From Alkaliphilus sp. NP8 (lineage in GTDB: Bacteria; Bacillota; Clostridia; Peptostreptococcales; Natronincolaceae), in NCBI GenBank assembly GCA_015978205.1, contig JADWMM010000050.1:1-33188 (forward strand): a stretch of 33,188 bases of DNA, given 5' to 3'. Position 1 is the first letter of the stretch. Every line of letters starts with the position of its first letter. The position numbers and the translations under genes are program-made. This document shows, piece after piece, positions 24,513 through 33,188 of this stretch. The notes under the pieces were generated by a model. The model made no database searches. It was not told where the DNA came from and was given only the letters and a program-made list of their open reading frames with translations.

Positions 24513-25511
24513 ATGATTATAGAACATACACAGATTATATACACTATTATAATAGGATTTTTTATTACATTAATCATAGGGCCATTAACGATCCCTTTTT
24601 TAAGAAAACTTAAGGTAGGTCAAACGGTAAGAGAAGAAGGGCCAGAAAGCCATCTACAAAAAACAGGAACTCCAACAATTGGTGGAATAATAATTATTAT
24701 ATCTATATTAATTACTTCTTTTACATCAGGGCTAATGAATAGAGATCTATTAGTTGCATTAGTCGCCACTTTAGCTTTTGGAATGATTGGGTTCATTGAT
24801 GACTTTATAAAAGTAGTATTAAAAAGATCATTAGGATTAAGAGCATATCAAAAATTAGGTCTTCAAATTATAGTTGCTATTTTTTTAGCAATATATCAGT
24901 CTAACATTTCAGTTATGGGAACAAAAGTAATAATTCCATTTATTAAAGGAAGTCTTACTATAGGAAGCTTGACTATTCCTCAATATTTAGATTTGGGAAT
25001 TCTATATATTCCTTTTGTAATATTTGTTGTAGTAGCTACTGTAAATAGTGTTAACTTAACTGATGGATTAGATGGATTAGCTTCAGGGGTTACTCTTATT
25101 ATTGCAGCGTTTTTTAGTATATTAGCTATGAGCTGGGGTTATACGAGTCTAGCTATTTTTGCTGCTTCAATAACAGGAGCATGTTTAGGATTTTTAAGAT
25201 TTAATTCTCATCCAGCTCAAGTATTCATGGGTGATACAGGTTCTTTAGCGTTAGGAGGAGCTATATCAGCTCTTGCTATACTTATGAACGTAGCTTTAAT
25301 TATACCAATAGTAGGTGGTATATATTTTGCTGAATCTTTATCAGTTATTATACAAGTAATCTCATATAAATTAACTAAAAAACGTATATTTAAAATGAGT
25401 CCACTGCATCATCATTATGAGCTTAGTGGTTGGGCAGAAACGAAAGTAGTTATTGTATTTTGGATTATTACAGTTGTTTTATGTTTAGTAGGAGTTTTAG
25501 CTTTAAATTAA
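24513..25511 (+). CDS. mraY: phospho-N-acetylmuramoyl-pentapeptide-transferase
   Basis: An integral membrane enzyme that moves phospho-MurNAc-pentapeptide to undecaprenyl phosphate, giving lipid I. ATG at 24513 follows GAGAGGAGAT, which overlaps the murF end; an in-frame TTG at 24480 lies inside murF without SD. The 332 residues form about ten membrane helices. Catalytic and Mg-binding motifs are DDFIK (96-100), NLTDGLDGLA (181-190), FMGDTGSLALGG (238-249) and PLHHHYELSGW (297-307). Confidence 0.97.
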   Translation: MIIEHTQIIYTIIIGFFITLIIGPLTIPFLRKLKVGQTVREEGPESHLQKTGTPTIGGIIIIISILITSFTSGLMNRDLLVALVATLAFGMIGFIDDFIKVVLKRSLGLRAYQKLGLQIIVAIFLAIYQSNISVMGTKVIIPFIKGSLTIGSLTIPQYLDLGILYIPFVIFVVVATVNSVNLTDGLDGLASGVTLIIAAFFSILAMSWGYTSLAIFAASITGACLGFLRFNSHPAQVFMGDTGSLALGGAISALAILMNVALIIPIVGGIYFAESLSVIIQVISYKLTKKRIFKMSPLHHHYELSGWAETKVVIVFWIITVVLCLVGVLALN

Positions 25512-25527
25512 GAAAGTAGGTGAAGTA

Positions 25528-26895
25528 ATGAAGCTGAAAAATAAAAATGTACTAGTAATTGGCTTAGCAGTTACTGGTGTTCCATTGGTAAAAGTTTTAC
25601 ATAGTCTAGGTGCAAATGTAACTGTTAATGATTTAAAAGAGAAAAAAGACTTAACAGAAAGTATGAAAAAGCTGTTAGGCTTAGATGTGAAATATATATT
25701 AGGAAAACATCCGAAAGATGCTGAATTTTTAGAAGGCATAGATTTAGTTGTGGTTTCTCCAGGTGTTCCTTTAGATATACCATTTGTAAATAAAATAAAG
25801 AATAAAGAAATAGAGATTATTGGGGAAATAGAATTAGCATATAGATTATCTAAAGGCAATATTGTAGCGATTACAGGAACTAATGGTAAAACAACAACTA
25901 CAGCTTTAGTGGGAGAAATATTTAAAAATGCAGGGAGAACTACTCATGTGGTAGGAAATATAGGTGTAGCTTTCATATCTAAAGCTTTGGAAACTGAAGT
26001 GGATGATATAATTGTAATCGAATCTAGTAGCTTTCAACTAGAAACTGTAGTAGATTTTCATCCAAAGGTAGGAGCCATACTTAATTTAACTCCAGATCAT
26101 TTAAATCGCCATAAAACTATGGAAAATTATCAAGAAGCAAAATTTAATTTATTTAAAAATCAAGTATCGGATGATATATCAGTAATAAATTATGATGATT
26201 TAGCATTAAGACAAGAAAGCAAAAATTTATTATCAGATAAGATTTATTTCAGCAGAAAAACATTGTTAGAAGAAGGAGTTTTTGTTGAAAATCAAAAAAT
26301 TGTATTTATACAAAATGGAGTAAAAAAAGAAGTTATATCAGTAGATGATATATATATTCCTGGAAAGCATAACTTGGAAAATGCTTTAGCTGCTACAGCT
26401 ATGGCTATTGCTTTAAATGTTGATATAGAAGTTATTAATTATACTTTAAAAACATTTAAAGGAGTAGAACATAGAATGGAATCGGTAGATATTATTAACG
26501 GAGTTAAATTTATTAATGATTCTAAAGGTACTAATCCAGATGCGTCTAAAAAAGCTGTAGAAGCTATGGACAGTCCTACTCTATTACTAGCTGGGGGATA
26601 TGATAAAGGTAGTGATTTTAGTGAGTTTATTAATGCATTTAATGGAAAAGTTAAGCATATGTTTGTATATGGAGAAACAGCAGAAACTATACTTAAGACT
26701 GCGAATAAATCGAACTTTAATTCTGTTACTAACGTAAAGAATCTAGAGGATGCAGTCAAAAGTGCTTATGGTATTTCTGAATATGGAGACGTAGTACTAT
26801 TTTCGCCTGCATGTGCCAGTTGGGATATGTATGAAAACTTTGAAATGAGAGGAAAACATTTTAAAGAAATTGTTGCACAGCTAAGGAGGCAATAA
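25528..26895 (+). CDS. murD: UDP-N-acetylmuramoylalanine--D-glutamate ligase
   Basis: Adds D-Glu to UDP-MurNAc-L-Ala. The 455 residues hold an N-terminal Rossmann domain (VLVIGLAVTGVP, 8-19; SPGVPLD, 77-83; IGEIEL, 98-103), the ATP loop GTNGKTTT (117-124), LTPDHLNRH and NDSKGTNPDA. SD AGTAGGTGA precedes ATG 16 bases after mraY. ftsW begins two bases after its stop, with the SD AAGGAGG inside murD. Confidence 0.97.
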   Translation: MKLKNKNVLVIGLAVTGVPLVKVLHSLGANVTVNDLKEKKDLTESMKKLLGLDVKYILGKHPKDAEFLEGIDLVVVSPGVPLDIPFVNKIKNKEIEIIGEIELAYRLSKGNIVAITGTNGKTTTTALVGEIFKNAGRTTHVVGNIGVAFISKALETEVDDIIVIESSSFQLETVVDFHPKVGAILNLTPDHLNRHKTMENYQEAKFNLFKNQVSDDISVINYDDLALRQESKNLLSDKIYFSRKTLLEEGVFVENQKIVFIQNGVKKEVISVDDIYIPGKHNLENALAATAMAIALNVDIEVINYTLKTFKGVEHRMESVDIINGVKFINDSKGTNPDASKKAVEAMDSPTLLLAGGYDKGSDFSEFINAFNGKVKHMFVYGETAETILKTANKSNFNSVTNVKNLEDAVKSAYGISEYGDVVLFSPACASWDMYENFEMRGKHFKEIVAQLRRQ

Positions 26896-26897
26896 GT

Positions 26898-28019
26898 ATG
26901 GCAAGAAAACAACCTCAAGATTTTATTTTGCTTATTTCTGTATATATGCTAGTCATAATTGGCATTATAATGGTTTTTAGCTCTAGTTATTCATATACAT
27001 TGGTTAATATGAATGATGGGTACTATTATTTAAAGCGAATTTTAGTTTGGGCAACTGTAGGTACCTTTGCTATGAGTTTTTTCTCTAAAGTTAACTATTG
27101 GAACTGGTCTAAATATGCAAATCTTGCTTTTATCGTAAGTATAGTATTATTGGTTGCTGTATTAACACCATTAGGTATAACAAGAAATTATGCTACAAGA
27201 TGGTTAGGAATAGGCAATTCCTTAACCTTCATGCCTTCTGAAGTAGCTAAGTTTGCATCCATAATATTTATATCTACAAGTATTAGTCGAAAAAGGGAAA
27301 AGATGCAGAGTTTTACTCAAGGCATATTACCTTATTTGTTAATTATGGGACTGTATTTTGGACTAATTTATGCTCAACCAGATTTTAGTACTGCATTCGT
27401 ATTAGTTGTTATGATTTTTGCTATGGTTTTTGTGGGTGGAATGAAACTTTCACATTTCATAGGCTTAGCTGGAGCTGGCTTTGCAGGGTTATCCACAATG
27501 TTAGTGGCTATTTTTCTTAGTGGTAAAGGCTATAAAGCTAAAAGAATCACATCGTTTTTGGATCCTTGGAAAGATCCATCAGATACAGGATTTCAGGTTA
27601 TACAGTCTTTACTAGCAATTGGTACAGGTGGGATTTTTGGAAGAGGACTAGGAAGAAGTGTACAAAAACATTTTTATTTACCAGAGCCACAAAATGATTT
27701 CATATTTGCTATTATTGCAGAAGAATTAGGTTTTATTGGTGGCATGACTGTTATACTGCTATTTATGATTTTAATATGGAGAGGAATAAAAATTGCTATG
27801 AATGCACCAGATATACAAGGTTGTGTTATGGCTACAGGTGTTATTACTATGATAGCTGTTCAAGTTATGATAAACATTGCTGTTGCTACATCATCTATGC
27901 CTGTTACTGGAATGCCACTTCCTTTTATAAGTTATGGAGGAAGTTCTTTAGTTATTTTTATGTCAGCCATAGGAATCGTACTAAATATATCTAAACACAC
28001 TAATTTAGACAGGAGTTGA
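26898..28019 (+). CDS. ftsW: SEDS-family peptidoglycan glycosyltransferase FtsW/SpoVE
   Basis: A polytopic membrane enzyme that polymerises lipid II with a class B PBP. The 373 residues show about ten helices, with the conserved MPSEVAKFA (112-120), LDPWKDP (221-227), LPEPQNDFIFAIIAEELG (261-278) containing the catalytic Asp267 region, and PLPFISYGGSS (340-350). Its place between murD and murG is that of spoVE in B. subtilis; without a second SEDS gene in the window it may serve vegetative division, sporulation or both. Its TGA overlaps the leader of murG, whose SD lies inside ftsW. Confidence 0.95.
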   Translation: MARKQPQDFILLISVYMLVIIGIIMVFSSSYSYTLVNMNDGYYYLKRILVWATVGTFAMSFFSKVNYWNWSKYANLAFIVSIVLLVAVLTPLGITRNYATRWLGIGNSLTFMPSEVAKFASIIFISTSISRKREKMQSFTQGILPYLLIMGLYFGLIYAQPDFSTAFVLVVMIFAMVFVGGMKLSHFIGLAGAGFAGLSTMLVAIFLSGKGYKAKRITSFLDPWKDPSDTGFQVIQSLLAIGTGGIFGRGLGRSVQKHFYLPEPQNDFIFAIIAEELGFIGGMTVILLFMILIWRGIKIAMNAPDIQGCVMATGVITMIAVQVMINIAVATSSMPVTGMPLPFISYGGSSLVIFMSAIGIVLNISKHTNLDRS

Positions 28020-28024
28020 AAAAT

Positions 28025-29119
28025 ATGAGAGTAATTTTAAGTGGAGGAGGTACTGGCGGACATATATATCCTGCAATAGCCATTGCTAATAAAATTAAGG
28101 AAAAAAATCCAAGTGCTGAAATACTATTTATAGGAACTGAAAAAGGTATGGAAAGTGATATCGTACCTAAATCTGGATATGAAATGAAATTTATTACAGT
28201 TAGTTATTTAAAAAGAAAAATTTCTTTTCATAATATAAAAAGTGCAGGAATGCTCTTAAAAGGAATAATAGAAGCTAGAAGTATAATAAAAAAATTTAAT
28301 CCGGATATTGTTATAGGAACAGGTGGGTTTGTATGTGGTCCTGTTGTATATATGGCATCTAAACTAGGCATAAAGACGATTATTCATGAGCAGAATGTAT
28401 TTCCAGGACTTACTAATAGAATTTTAAATAAGTATGTAGATAAAGTTGCTTTAAGTTTTAAAGATGCAGAAAAATATTTTAAAAACAAACAAAAATTAGT
28501 AGTAACAGGGAATCCTATACGTGAAGATTTCTTACGGATTACGGATGAAGAAGCTATAAAAAAATATAAAACTGAATCTAATTTACCACTTGTATTAGTT
28601 GTAGGTGGCAGTGGTGGCGCATTTAAAATAAATGACTCTGTAGTTAATATGTTGAAAAAATACAAACCAAAAGATTTTAAGCTAATTTTAGTTACTGGAA
28701 AAAGACTATATGAAAATACAATTAAAAATATAAATAAGTTAGACTTAGATAATAGACATGAAGTAATACCTTATATTAATGACATGCCATATGCTTTAAA
28801 AGCTTGTGATTTGATTATATGTAGTGCGGGTGCAATTACTATAGCAGAAATTACTGCAGTAGGTAAGCCTGCAATACTTATACCTAAATCTCACACTGCA
28901 GAAAATCATCAAGAGTATAATGCCAATGCTATGGGCGATAAAGGAGCGGCAGAAGTTATTAAAGAAAATAAACTAAATGAAGAAATATTAATACAAAAAA
29001 TTGAAGAAATACTAAAAAATAAGAATAAGTTAAAAATAATGAAAACTTGTAGTAAAGAGGCTGGAATTGTTAATGCTGCTGATAGAATTTATATAGAAAT
29101 AAAAAAGCTTATAAAATAA
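28025..29119 (+). CDS. murG: UDP-GlcNAc--undecaprenyl-PP-MurNAc-pentapeptide GlcNAc transferase
   Basis: Converts lipid I to lipid II at the inner membrane face. ATG at 28025 gives MRVILSGGGTGGH, the family start; AGGAG (28011-28015) lies 9 bases upstream, whereas TTG at 28016 abuts the SD. The 364 residues are normal. Motifs: GGGTGGH (7-13), GTGGFVCGP (98-106), HEQN (121-124), GNPIR (162-166) and HTAENHQEYNA for donor binding. The second Gly-rich loop reads GGSGGA (194-199), with Gly where GGSQGA is usual, a small variation that should be tolerated. Confidence 0.96.
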   Translation: MRVILSGGGTGGHIYPAIAIANKIKEKNPSAEILFIGTEKGMESDIVPKSGYEMKFITVSYLKRKISFHNIKSAGMLLKGIIEARSIIKKFNPDIVIGTGGFVCGPVVYMASKLGIKTIIHEQNVFPGLTNRILNKYVDKVALSFKDAEKYFKNKQKLVVTGNPIREDFLRITDEEAIKKYKTESNLPLVLVVGGSGGAFKINDSVVNMLKKYKPKDFKLILVTGKRLYENTIKNINKLDLDNRHEVIPYINDMPYALKACDLIICSAGAITIAEITAVGKPAILIPKSHTAENHQEYNANAMGDKGAAEVIKENKLNEEILIQKIEEILKNKNKLKIMKTCSKEAGIVNAADRIYIEIKKLIK

Positions 29120-29244
29120 TACTAAAAGTGCACACCTTCAGAATTTTTGCATATGATGTTTATATATTTATTTTTTGATACATACTATGCAATTTTTAGA
29201 AATTTAATAAATAAATGTTTAATAGTTCTGGAGGTGACTAGATA

Positions 29245-30495
29245 ATGGGTAAACTCATTATTGATGGAGGAAACAGAATTGGTGGAGAGGTTAGAGTAGG
29301 CGGAGCTAAAAATTCAGTCTTACCTATTTTAGCTGCTACTGTATTAAATGGTGGTATTAACGTTGTTCATGATATACCTAAGCTTTTAGATGTAGATATT
29401 ATGGAGAAAATTTTAACAGCATTAGGGTGTTCAGTAAAACGAGAAAATGGAACAATCGTGGTAGATTCTAAAGATTTAACAGAGCACGAAATACCAGAAG
29501 AATTAGTTAGGCAAATGAGATCATCTATTATTTTTTTAGGAGCGATGCTATCTAGATTTGGTAAAGTTAAAGTAAGTTACCCAGGTGGTTGTGAAATTGG
29601 ACCAAGACCAATAGATTTACACCTAAAATCTTTGAGAGAAATGGGGGCAAAGATAGAAGAAAAACACGGTTTTTTAAATTGCGAAGCTACTAAACTTAGA
29701 GGTTGCGATATTCAACTAGACTTTCCTAGTGTAGGTGCTACAGAAAATATTATGTTAGCAGGTGTATTTGCTGAGGGAACTACTATTATTAGAAATGCTG
29801 CTAGAGAACCTGAAATTATTGATTTAGAAAATTTTTTAAATGCTATGGGAGCTAGGGTATCTGGTGCAGGTACTGCTACTATACGGGTTGAAGGTGTGGA
29901 GAAATTATATGATGTAGAGCATAATATAATACCTGATAGAATTGTAGCCAGCACATATTTAGTAGCTACTGCTATCACAAAAGGAGAAATAGTATTAAAA
30001 AATGTTATACATGAACATTTACAATCAATTTTATACAAATTAAGAGAAAGTGGATGTATAATTCAAACTTATAATCATAGCTTAAAACTTATAGCGCCTA
30101 AAAAGATTAAAGCTATAGAGTCTATTAGAACATTACCTTATCCTGGATACCCTACAGATATGCAAGCACAGATGATGACACTAATGACATTAAGTGATGG
30201 AATAACAATAATTACTGAAAATATATTTGAAAATAGATATAAGCATGCAAATGAATTAGTAAGAATGGGAGCTAATATTAAAGTAGATGGACGAATAGCA
30301 GTAGTCAAAGGAGTACCTAAACTAAGTGGTGCTACAGTAATGGCACATGACTTAAGAGGTGGTGCAGCTCTAATATTAGCAGGATTAGCAGCTGAAGGTA
30401 GTACGATTATAGAAAATATAAAGCATATAGAACGTGGATATGAAAATATAGATGGAATTTTAAGTTTATTAGGTGCTAAAATAAAAAAAATGTAA
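29245..30495 (+). CDS. murA: UDP-N-acetylglucosamine 1-carboxyvinyltransferase
   Basis: The first committed step of peptidoglycan synthesis, adding enolpyruvate from PEP to UDP-GlcNAc. The 416 residues show Lys22-Asn23 (GGAKNSVLP, 19-27), MRSS (91-94), the catalytic Cys116 in PGGCEIGPRPID (113-124), and the usual C-terminal MAHDLRGGAALILAGL stretch. Cys at this site means the fosfomycin target is intact. SD TGGAGGTGA precedes the ATG. A 125-base gap separates it from murG; a promoter there is possible but none is clear. The same fold as AroA in this window. Confidence 0.96.
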   Translation: MGKLIIDGGNRIGGEVRVGGAKNSVLPILAATVLNGGINVVHDIPKLLDVDIMEKILTALGCSVKRENGTIVVDSKDLTEHEIPEELVRQMRSSIIFLGAMLSRFGKVKVSYPGGCEIGPRPIDLHLKSLREMGAKIEEKHGFLNCEATKLRGCDIQLDFPSVGATENIMLAGVFAEGTTIIRNAAREPEIIDLENFLNAMGARVSGAGTATIRVEGVEKLYDVEHNIIPDRIVASTYLVATAITKGEIVLKNVIHEHLQSILYKLRESGCIIQTYNHSLKLIAPKKIKAIESIRTLPYPGYPTDMQAQMMTLMTLSDGITIITENIFENRYKHANELVRMGANIKVDGRIAVVKGVPKLSGATVMAHDLRGGAALILAGLAAEGSTIIENIKHIERGYENIDGILSLLGAKIKKM

Positions 30496-30500
30496 ATACA

Positions 30501-30532
30501 AATTAAGCGCAGCTATAAAGCTGCTCTTAATT
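30501..30532 (+). repeat. hairpin between murA and ftsQ
   Basis: AATTAAG-C-GCAGC (30501-30513) pairs with GCTGC-T-CTTAATT (30520-30532) around a 6-base loop, with a single C/T mismatch. No T-run follows on either strand, so it is an mRNA structure or weak pause site rather than a normal terminator. Confidence 0.6.
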
Positions 30533-30571
30533 AATATCTTAAAGGACAAGATATAAAGGTAGGTAATAAAA

Positions 30572-31345
30572 ATGGATACGAAAGAAAAGTACTCTAAAAA
30601 AAGAAAATTTAATCGTATGATAAGAATGAGAATTTCTAGTATATTATTTGCTGTTATATTTATGTTTTGGGGTATATATTATGTATTGCAGTCAGATTTA
30701 ATGAATTTAAAGAAAATAGAATTAGAAGGCAATGAACAATTAAAAAATGAAGAAATTATTAATGTTTCAAATTTGGTTGTTAATAGGAATATATTTAAGT
30801 ATAATTTAAAAGATGTAGAAAAAAACATAGAATCTCATCCATATATTAAACATGCTAATGTAAACCGTAAATTTCCTAATACAATTAGAATTAATGTGAA
30901 GGAAAGAGAAGAGTATGCTATAATATCATATATGGGGTCTTATATATTTATAGATGAAGATGACATAGTTTTGAGAGCATCGGATAGTTATATAGCAAAT
31001 GGTAATATATTGATTACAGGAGTAAAATTTGATAGTTTTAAAGTAGGGGAGAAAATTGATGCCGCTAACAGTGAAGAATTGAAAACTGTTATGAATCTAT
31101 TAGAAGCTTCAAAGATGACTTCAATTTTCAATATGATTTCTGAGATTACTATTAGAAATGAAAATGATATACGTTTAATTACTTTGGATGGAGCAGAAGT
31201 ACTTTTAGGACAAGGCAAAGATCCGGCTTATTTGATGGTAGCTTTAGATGAAATTTTAGTTAATTTATATACTAAAAACATTAGAAATGTTGTAATCGAT
31301 ATGAGATATGAAGGACATATTTCTGTAAAAGAAAGAAATAATTAG
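30572..31345 (+). CDS. divIB: cell division protein FtsQ/DivIB
   Basis: A bitopic division protein that works with FtsL and DivIC. The 257 residues have a basic N-terminal tail, one membrane segment (21-40), and a POTRA domain (about 46-110: LKKIELEGNEQLKNEEII, FPNTIRINVKER) followed by the beta-rich FtsQ domain ending with VVIDMRYEGHISVKER. SD AAGGTAGG precedes ATG. The order murA-divIB-ylxW-ylxX-sbp is close to that of B. subtilis (murAA is elsewhere there). Confidence 0.93.
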   Translation: MDTKEKYSKKRKFNRMIRMRISSILFAVIFMFWGIYYVLQSDLMNLKKIELEGNEQLKNEEIINVSNLVVNRNIFKYNLKDVEKNIESHPYIKHANVNRKFPNTIRINVKEREEYAIISYMGSYIFIDEDDIVLRASDSYIANGNILITGVKFDSFKVGEKIDAANSEELKTVMNLLEASKMTSIFNMISEITIRNENDIRLITLDGAEVLLGQGKDPAYLMVALDEILVNLYTKNIRNVVIDMRYEGHISVKERNN

Positions 31346-31357
31346 GAGGACTAGTTT

Positions 31358-32086
31358 ATGAAAGAACTAAATGGCAAGGTAGCTTTAGGTGTACTTTGCG
31401 CTATTTTAGGTTTAACTATCTCCACACAATTCAAAGTGGTAAAAGGAAATACAGGAGAATTTTTATCTGCTCAAAAAGCGCAAGAGTTAGCAATAGAATT
31501 AAAAGATTTAAGAACAGAAAAAAGTGGATTAACTGAAGAACTGAATCAGTTAGAAAAAAGATTAAAGGAATATGAAGCATCAGAGGCTGATGAAAGTTTT
31601 ATTATTAGAAATTTAAAAAATGATTTAGAAAAATACCAAGTAGTATCTGGTTACAAAACAGTTGAAGGACCTGGAATTGAAATTACAATTTCTGATCCAG
31701 TTAAAGAGCATCCAGATCAAGGACAAAGTAGTTTAATTATGTACAATTATGATATTCTTTTAAGTACAATTAATAAATTAAATGCTGCTGGAGCAGAAGC
31801 TATTTCTATTAATGACCAAAGATATACTTCTACAACTGAAGTTTATTATACATCTAACTCTATATTGATTAATTCCGTACCTACTATACCTCCTTTTACT
31901 ATAAAAGCAGTTGGAGACTCAGAATCATTAGAAGCGGCTCTTAATATGAGATTTGGAATTGTTGAAGAAATGCGAGAATTATATAATTTACAAGTATCAC
32001 TAAAAAAAGAAAATAATATTATAATACCTCGATACAATAAAACAACAAAGTTTGAACATGCCAAACCTATAGATACCACTTCTTAA
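31358..32086 (+). CDS. ylxW: DUF881 (UPF0749) family protein, YlxW-like
   Basis: A 242-residue protein with one N-terminal membrane segment (7-25), a coiled coil (about 37-85), then the conserved domain with YKTVEGPGIEITISDP, LNAAGAEAISINDQRYTS, then IKAVGDSESLEAALN. Function not established; the gene lies next to divIB and sbp in most Firmicutes. AGGAGG precedes the ATG, 12 bases after divIB. About one-third identical by eye to the next gene, so the two arose by tandem duplication. Confidence 0.9.
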   Translation: MKELNGKVALGVLCAILGLTISTQFKVVKGNTGEFLSAQKAQELAIELKDLRTEKSGLTEELNQLEKRLKEYEASEADESFIIRNLKNDLEKYQVVSGYKTVEGPGIEITISDPVKEHPDQGQSSLIMYNYDILLSTINKLNAAGAEAISINDQRYTSTTEVYYTSNSILINSVPTIPPFTIKAVGDSESLEAALNMRFGIVEEMRELYNLQVSLKKENNIIIPRYNKTTKFEHAKPIDTTS

Positions 32087-32102
32087 GAAATAGAGGTGAA
32101 AT

Positions 32103-32825
32103 ATGCGAATTCATTTAAATAAGATAATAATAATTTTATTATGCGGTATTCTTGGTTTTTTTATATCTTTTCAATTTAAAAATTTGCAAAATGAATATAA
32201 TTTTGTAGGGGTAAATACAATATCAGACCTTCAGAATGCAATAAAAAAAGAAGAAGAGGAAATATTAAATATTAAAGAACTTATTTCTTCTAGTGAAAGA
32301 AAGCTGGTACAATATGAGAATGCTCTTGAAGAAGGTGGAAGCATAAAAAATGTTTTAGAAAAAGAAAATAAAAAGCTAAAAAAAATAAGTGGATTTATTG
32401 ACTTAGAGGGTCCTGGAATTATTCTTAAACTTAGTGATAGTGATAGAAAGTTGAATGAATGGGAAGATCCGAACAATTTAATTGTACATGATATTGATGT
32501 ATTAAACATTATAAATGATTTAAAAGTTGCTGGTGCAGAAGCTTTATCTATAAATGGTCAAAGAGTTATGAGTACATCAGAAATTCAATGTGCAGGAGCC
32601 ACTATTACTATTAACAATCATACGTATGGGCAACCATTTATTATAAAGGCTATAGGTAATTCAGATACCTTGAATGCAGCAATTAAATCTCCGGATTCAT
32701 ATGCTTATATTTTGAAAGAAGTTTATGGTTTAGGAGTAGAATTAGAAGTTGACGACCATGTAAGAATTGCAAAATATAACAACAATGTTAATTGGAAGTA
32801 CCTAACACCAAAGGAAGGTGAATAG
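32103..32825 (+). CDS. ylxX: DUF881 (UPF0749) family protein, YlxX-like
   Basis: A 240-residue paralogue of the preceding protein: membrane segment (6-24), coiled coil (about 40-95), then the same domain with FIDLEGPGIILKLSDS, LKVAGAEALSINGQRVMS and IKAIGNSDTLNAAIK. The short spacing (16 bases) and shared layout suggest the pair acts together. AGAGGTGA is the SD. Its stop lies one base before the sbp ATG. Confidence 0.9.
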   Translation: MRIHLNKIIIILLCGILGFFISFQFKNLQNEYNFVGVNTISDLQNAIKKEEEEILNIKELISSSERKLVQYENALEEGGSIKNVLEKENKKLKKISGFIDLEGPGIILKLSDSDRKLNEWEDPNNLIVHDIDVLNIINDLKVAGAEALSINGQRVMSTSEIQCAGATITINNHTYGQPFIIKAIGNSDTLNAAIKSPDSYAYILKEVYGLGVELEVDDHVRIAKYNNNVNWKYLTPKEGE

Positions 32826-32826
32826 A

Positions 32827-33180
32827 ATGATTTTTGCTATATTGGGATTATTAATAGGAATTTTTTTAGGTTTAAAACTAGATATAACCTATCCAGCTCA
32901 GTACTCGCTTTACATTTCGGTAGCTATTTTAGCTTCCTTAGATTCTGTTTTTGGGGCAGTAAGATCTATACTAGAAAATAAATTCGATACTTCAATATTT
33001 GTTTCTGGTTTTTTTGGAAATGCTATATTAGCTAGCTTTATAGCATATATTGGCGATAGATTAGGAGTCCCTCTATATTATGCAGCAATTTTTGCATTTG
33101 GAGGAAGATTATTTCAAAATTTTGCTATTATTCGTAGGTATTTATTAGGTAAAATTAATTTCAAATCAAATGTTAAGTAA
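32827..33180 (+). CDS. sbp: small basic protein Sbp (DUF1290)
   Basis: A 117-residue membrane protein, with about three to four hydrophobic segments and a basic C-terminal tail ending INFKSNVK. Conserved features are SLYISVAILASLDSVFGAVR and FVSGFFGNAILASF. ATG at 32827 follows AAGGAAGGTG (32811-32820), which lies in the end of ylxX; the in-frame GTG at 32818 falls inside that SD. In B. subtilis sbp lies just before ftsA, which would be expected right of the window. Role unknown, presumed in division. Confidence 0.92.
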   Translation: MIFAILGLLIGIFLGLKLDITYPAQYSLYISVAILASLDSVFGAVRSILENKFDTSIFVSGFFGNAILASFIAYIGDRLGVPLYYAAIFAFGGRLFQNFAIIRRYLLGKINFKSNVK

Positions 33181-33188
33181 TTTAGTTC

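Noticed and set aside
24133-24513. 126-codon minus-strand frame across the end of murF
   Set aside because: Antisense to conserved murF, with no ribosome site or recognisable product.
27776-27994. 72-codon forward frame rich in Cys and Tyr inside ftsW
   Set aside because: An out-of-frame reading of ftsW membrane codons, without its own SD.
29146-29192. TTGCATA and TATGCAA inverted repeat between murG and murA
   Set aside because: Only 7 bp with a 33-base loop in A+T-rich DNA; likely chance.

Overview
This is a strongly A+T-rich chromosomal stretch from a low-GC, Gram-positive, probably spore-forming anaerobe of the Clostridia/Tissierellia type. The evidence is the complete Firmicutes-style division and cell-wall (dcw) cluster with two YlxW/YlxX-type genes and sbp, a meso-diaminopimelate-type MurE, a Spo0E-like phosphatase, a YhcN/YlaJ-type spore lipoprotein and near-consensus Shine-Dalgarno (SD) sequences. 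The lineage is an inference from gene content and base composition. I see no insertion sequence, phage gene, CRISPR array, tRNA or rRNA.

Positions 1-7,330 hold housekeeping and metabolic genes: the end of a possible upstream gene, hpt, an overlooked 57-codon gene with a sequestered SD, a membrane protein with a degenerate Mrr-nuclease-like domain, the shikimate genes aroC-aroB-aroA, and the pair pduL-deoC. Positions 7,340-15,770 are the most accessory-like part. They carry a DUF2207 membrane protein whose expected ATG reads ATC, an iron-sulfur-flavoprotein-like oxidoreductase, ychF on the minus strand, a spore lipoprotein, a membrane-anchored ferrochelatase-like protein lacking the catalytic His, and the M16 peptidase-like pair yfmF-yfmH. 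Positions 15,950-17,310 hold lgt and a 49-codon Spo0E-like gene followed by two long hairpins.

From 17,340 to the right edge runs the dcw cluster: MraZ boxes, mraZ, rsmH, ftsL, a class B PBP, murE, murF, mraY, murD, ftsW/spoVE, murG, murA, ftsQ/divIB, ylxW, ylxX, sbp. ftsA and ftsZ would be expected just beyond the window. MurE, MurF and MurD finish the UDP-MurNAc-pentapeptide, MraY and MurG make lipid II, and FtsW with the class B PBP polymerises and crosslinks it at the septum under FtsL/DivIB control. MraZ probably represses the cluster through three 10-bp boxes in the leader. A strong hairpin between the PBP gene and murE suggests the cluster is more than one transcription unit.

The best candidates for something undescribed are the catalytically degenerate ferrochelatase-like membrane protein (12019-13176), the ATC start of the DUF2207 gene, the degenerate Mrr-like membrane protein ahead of aroC, and the alternative RNA pairings between the Spo0E-like gene and mraZ. 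Everything here was read by eye; no database search or folding calculation was run.
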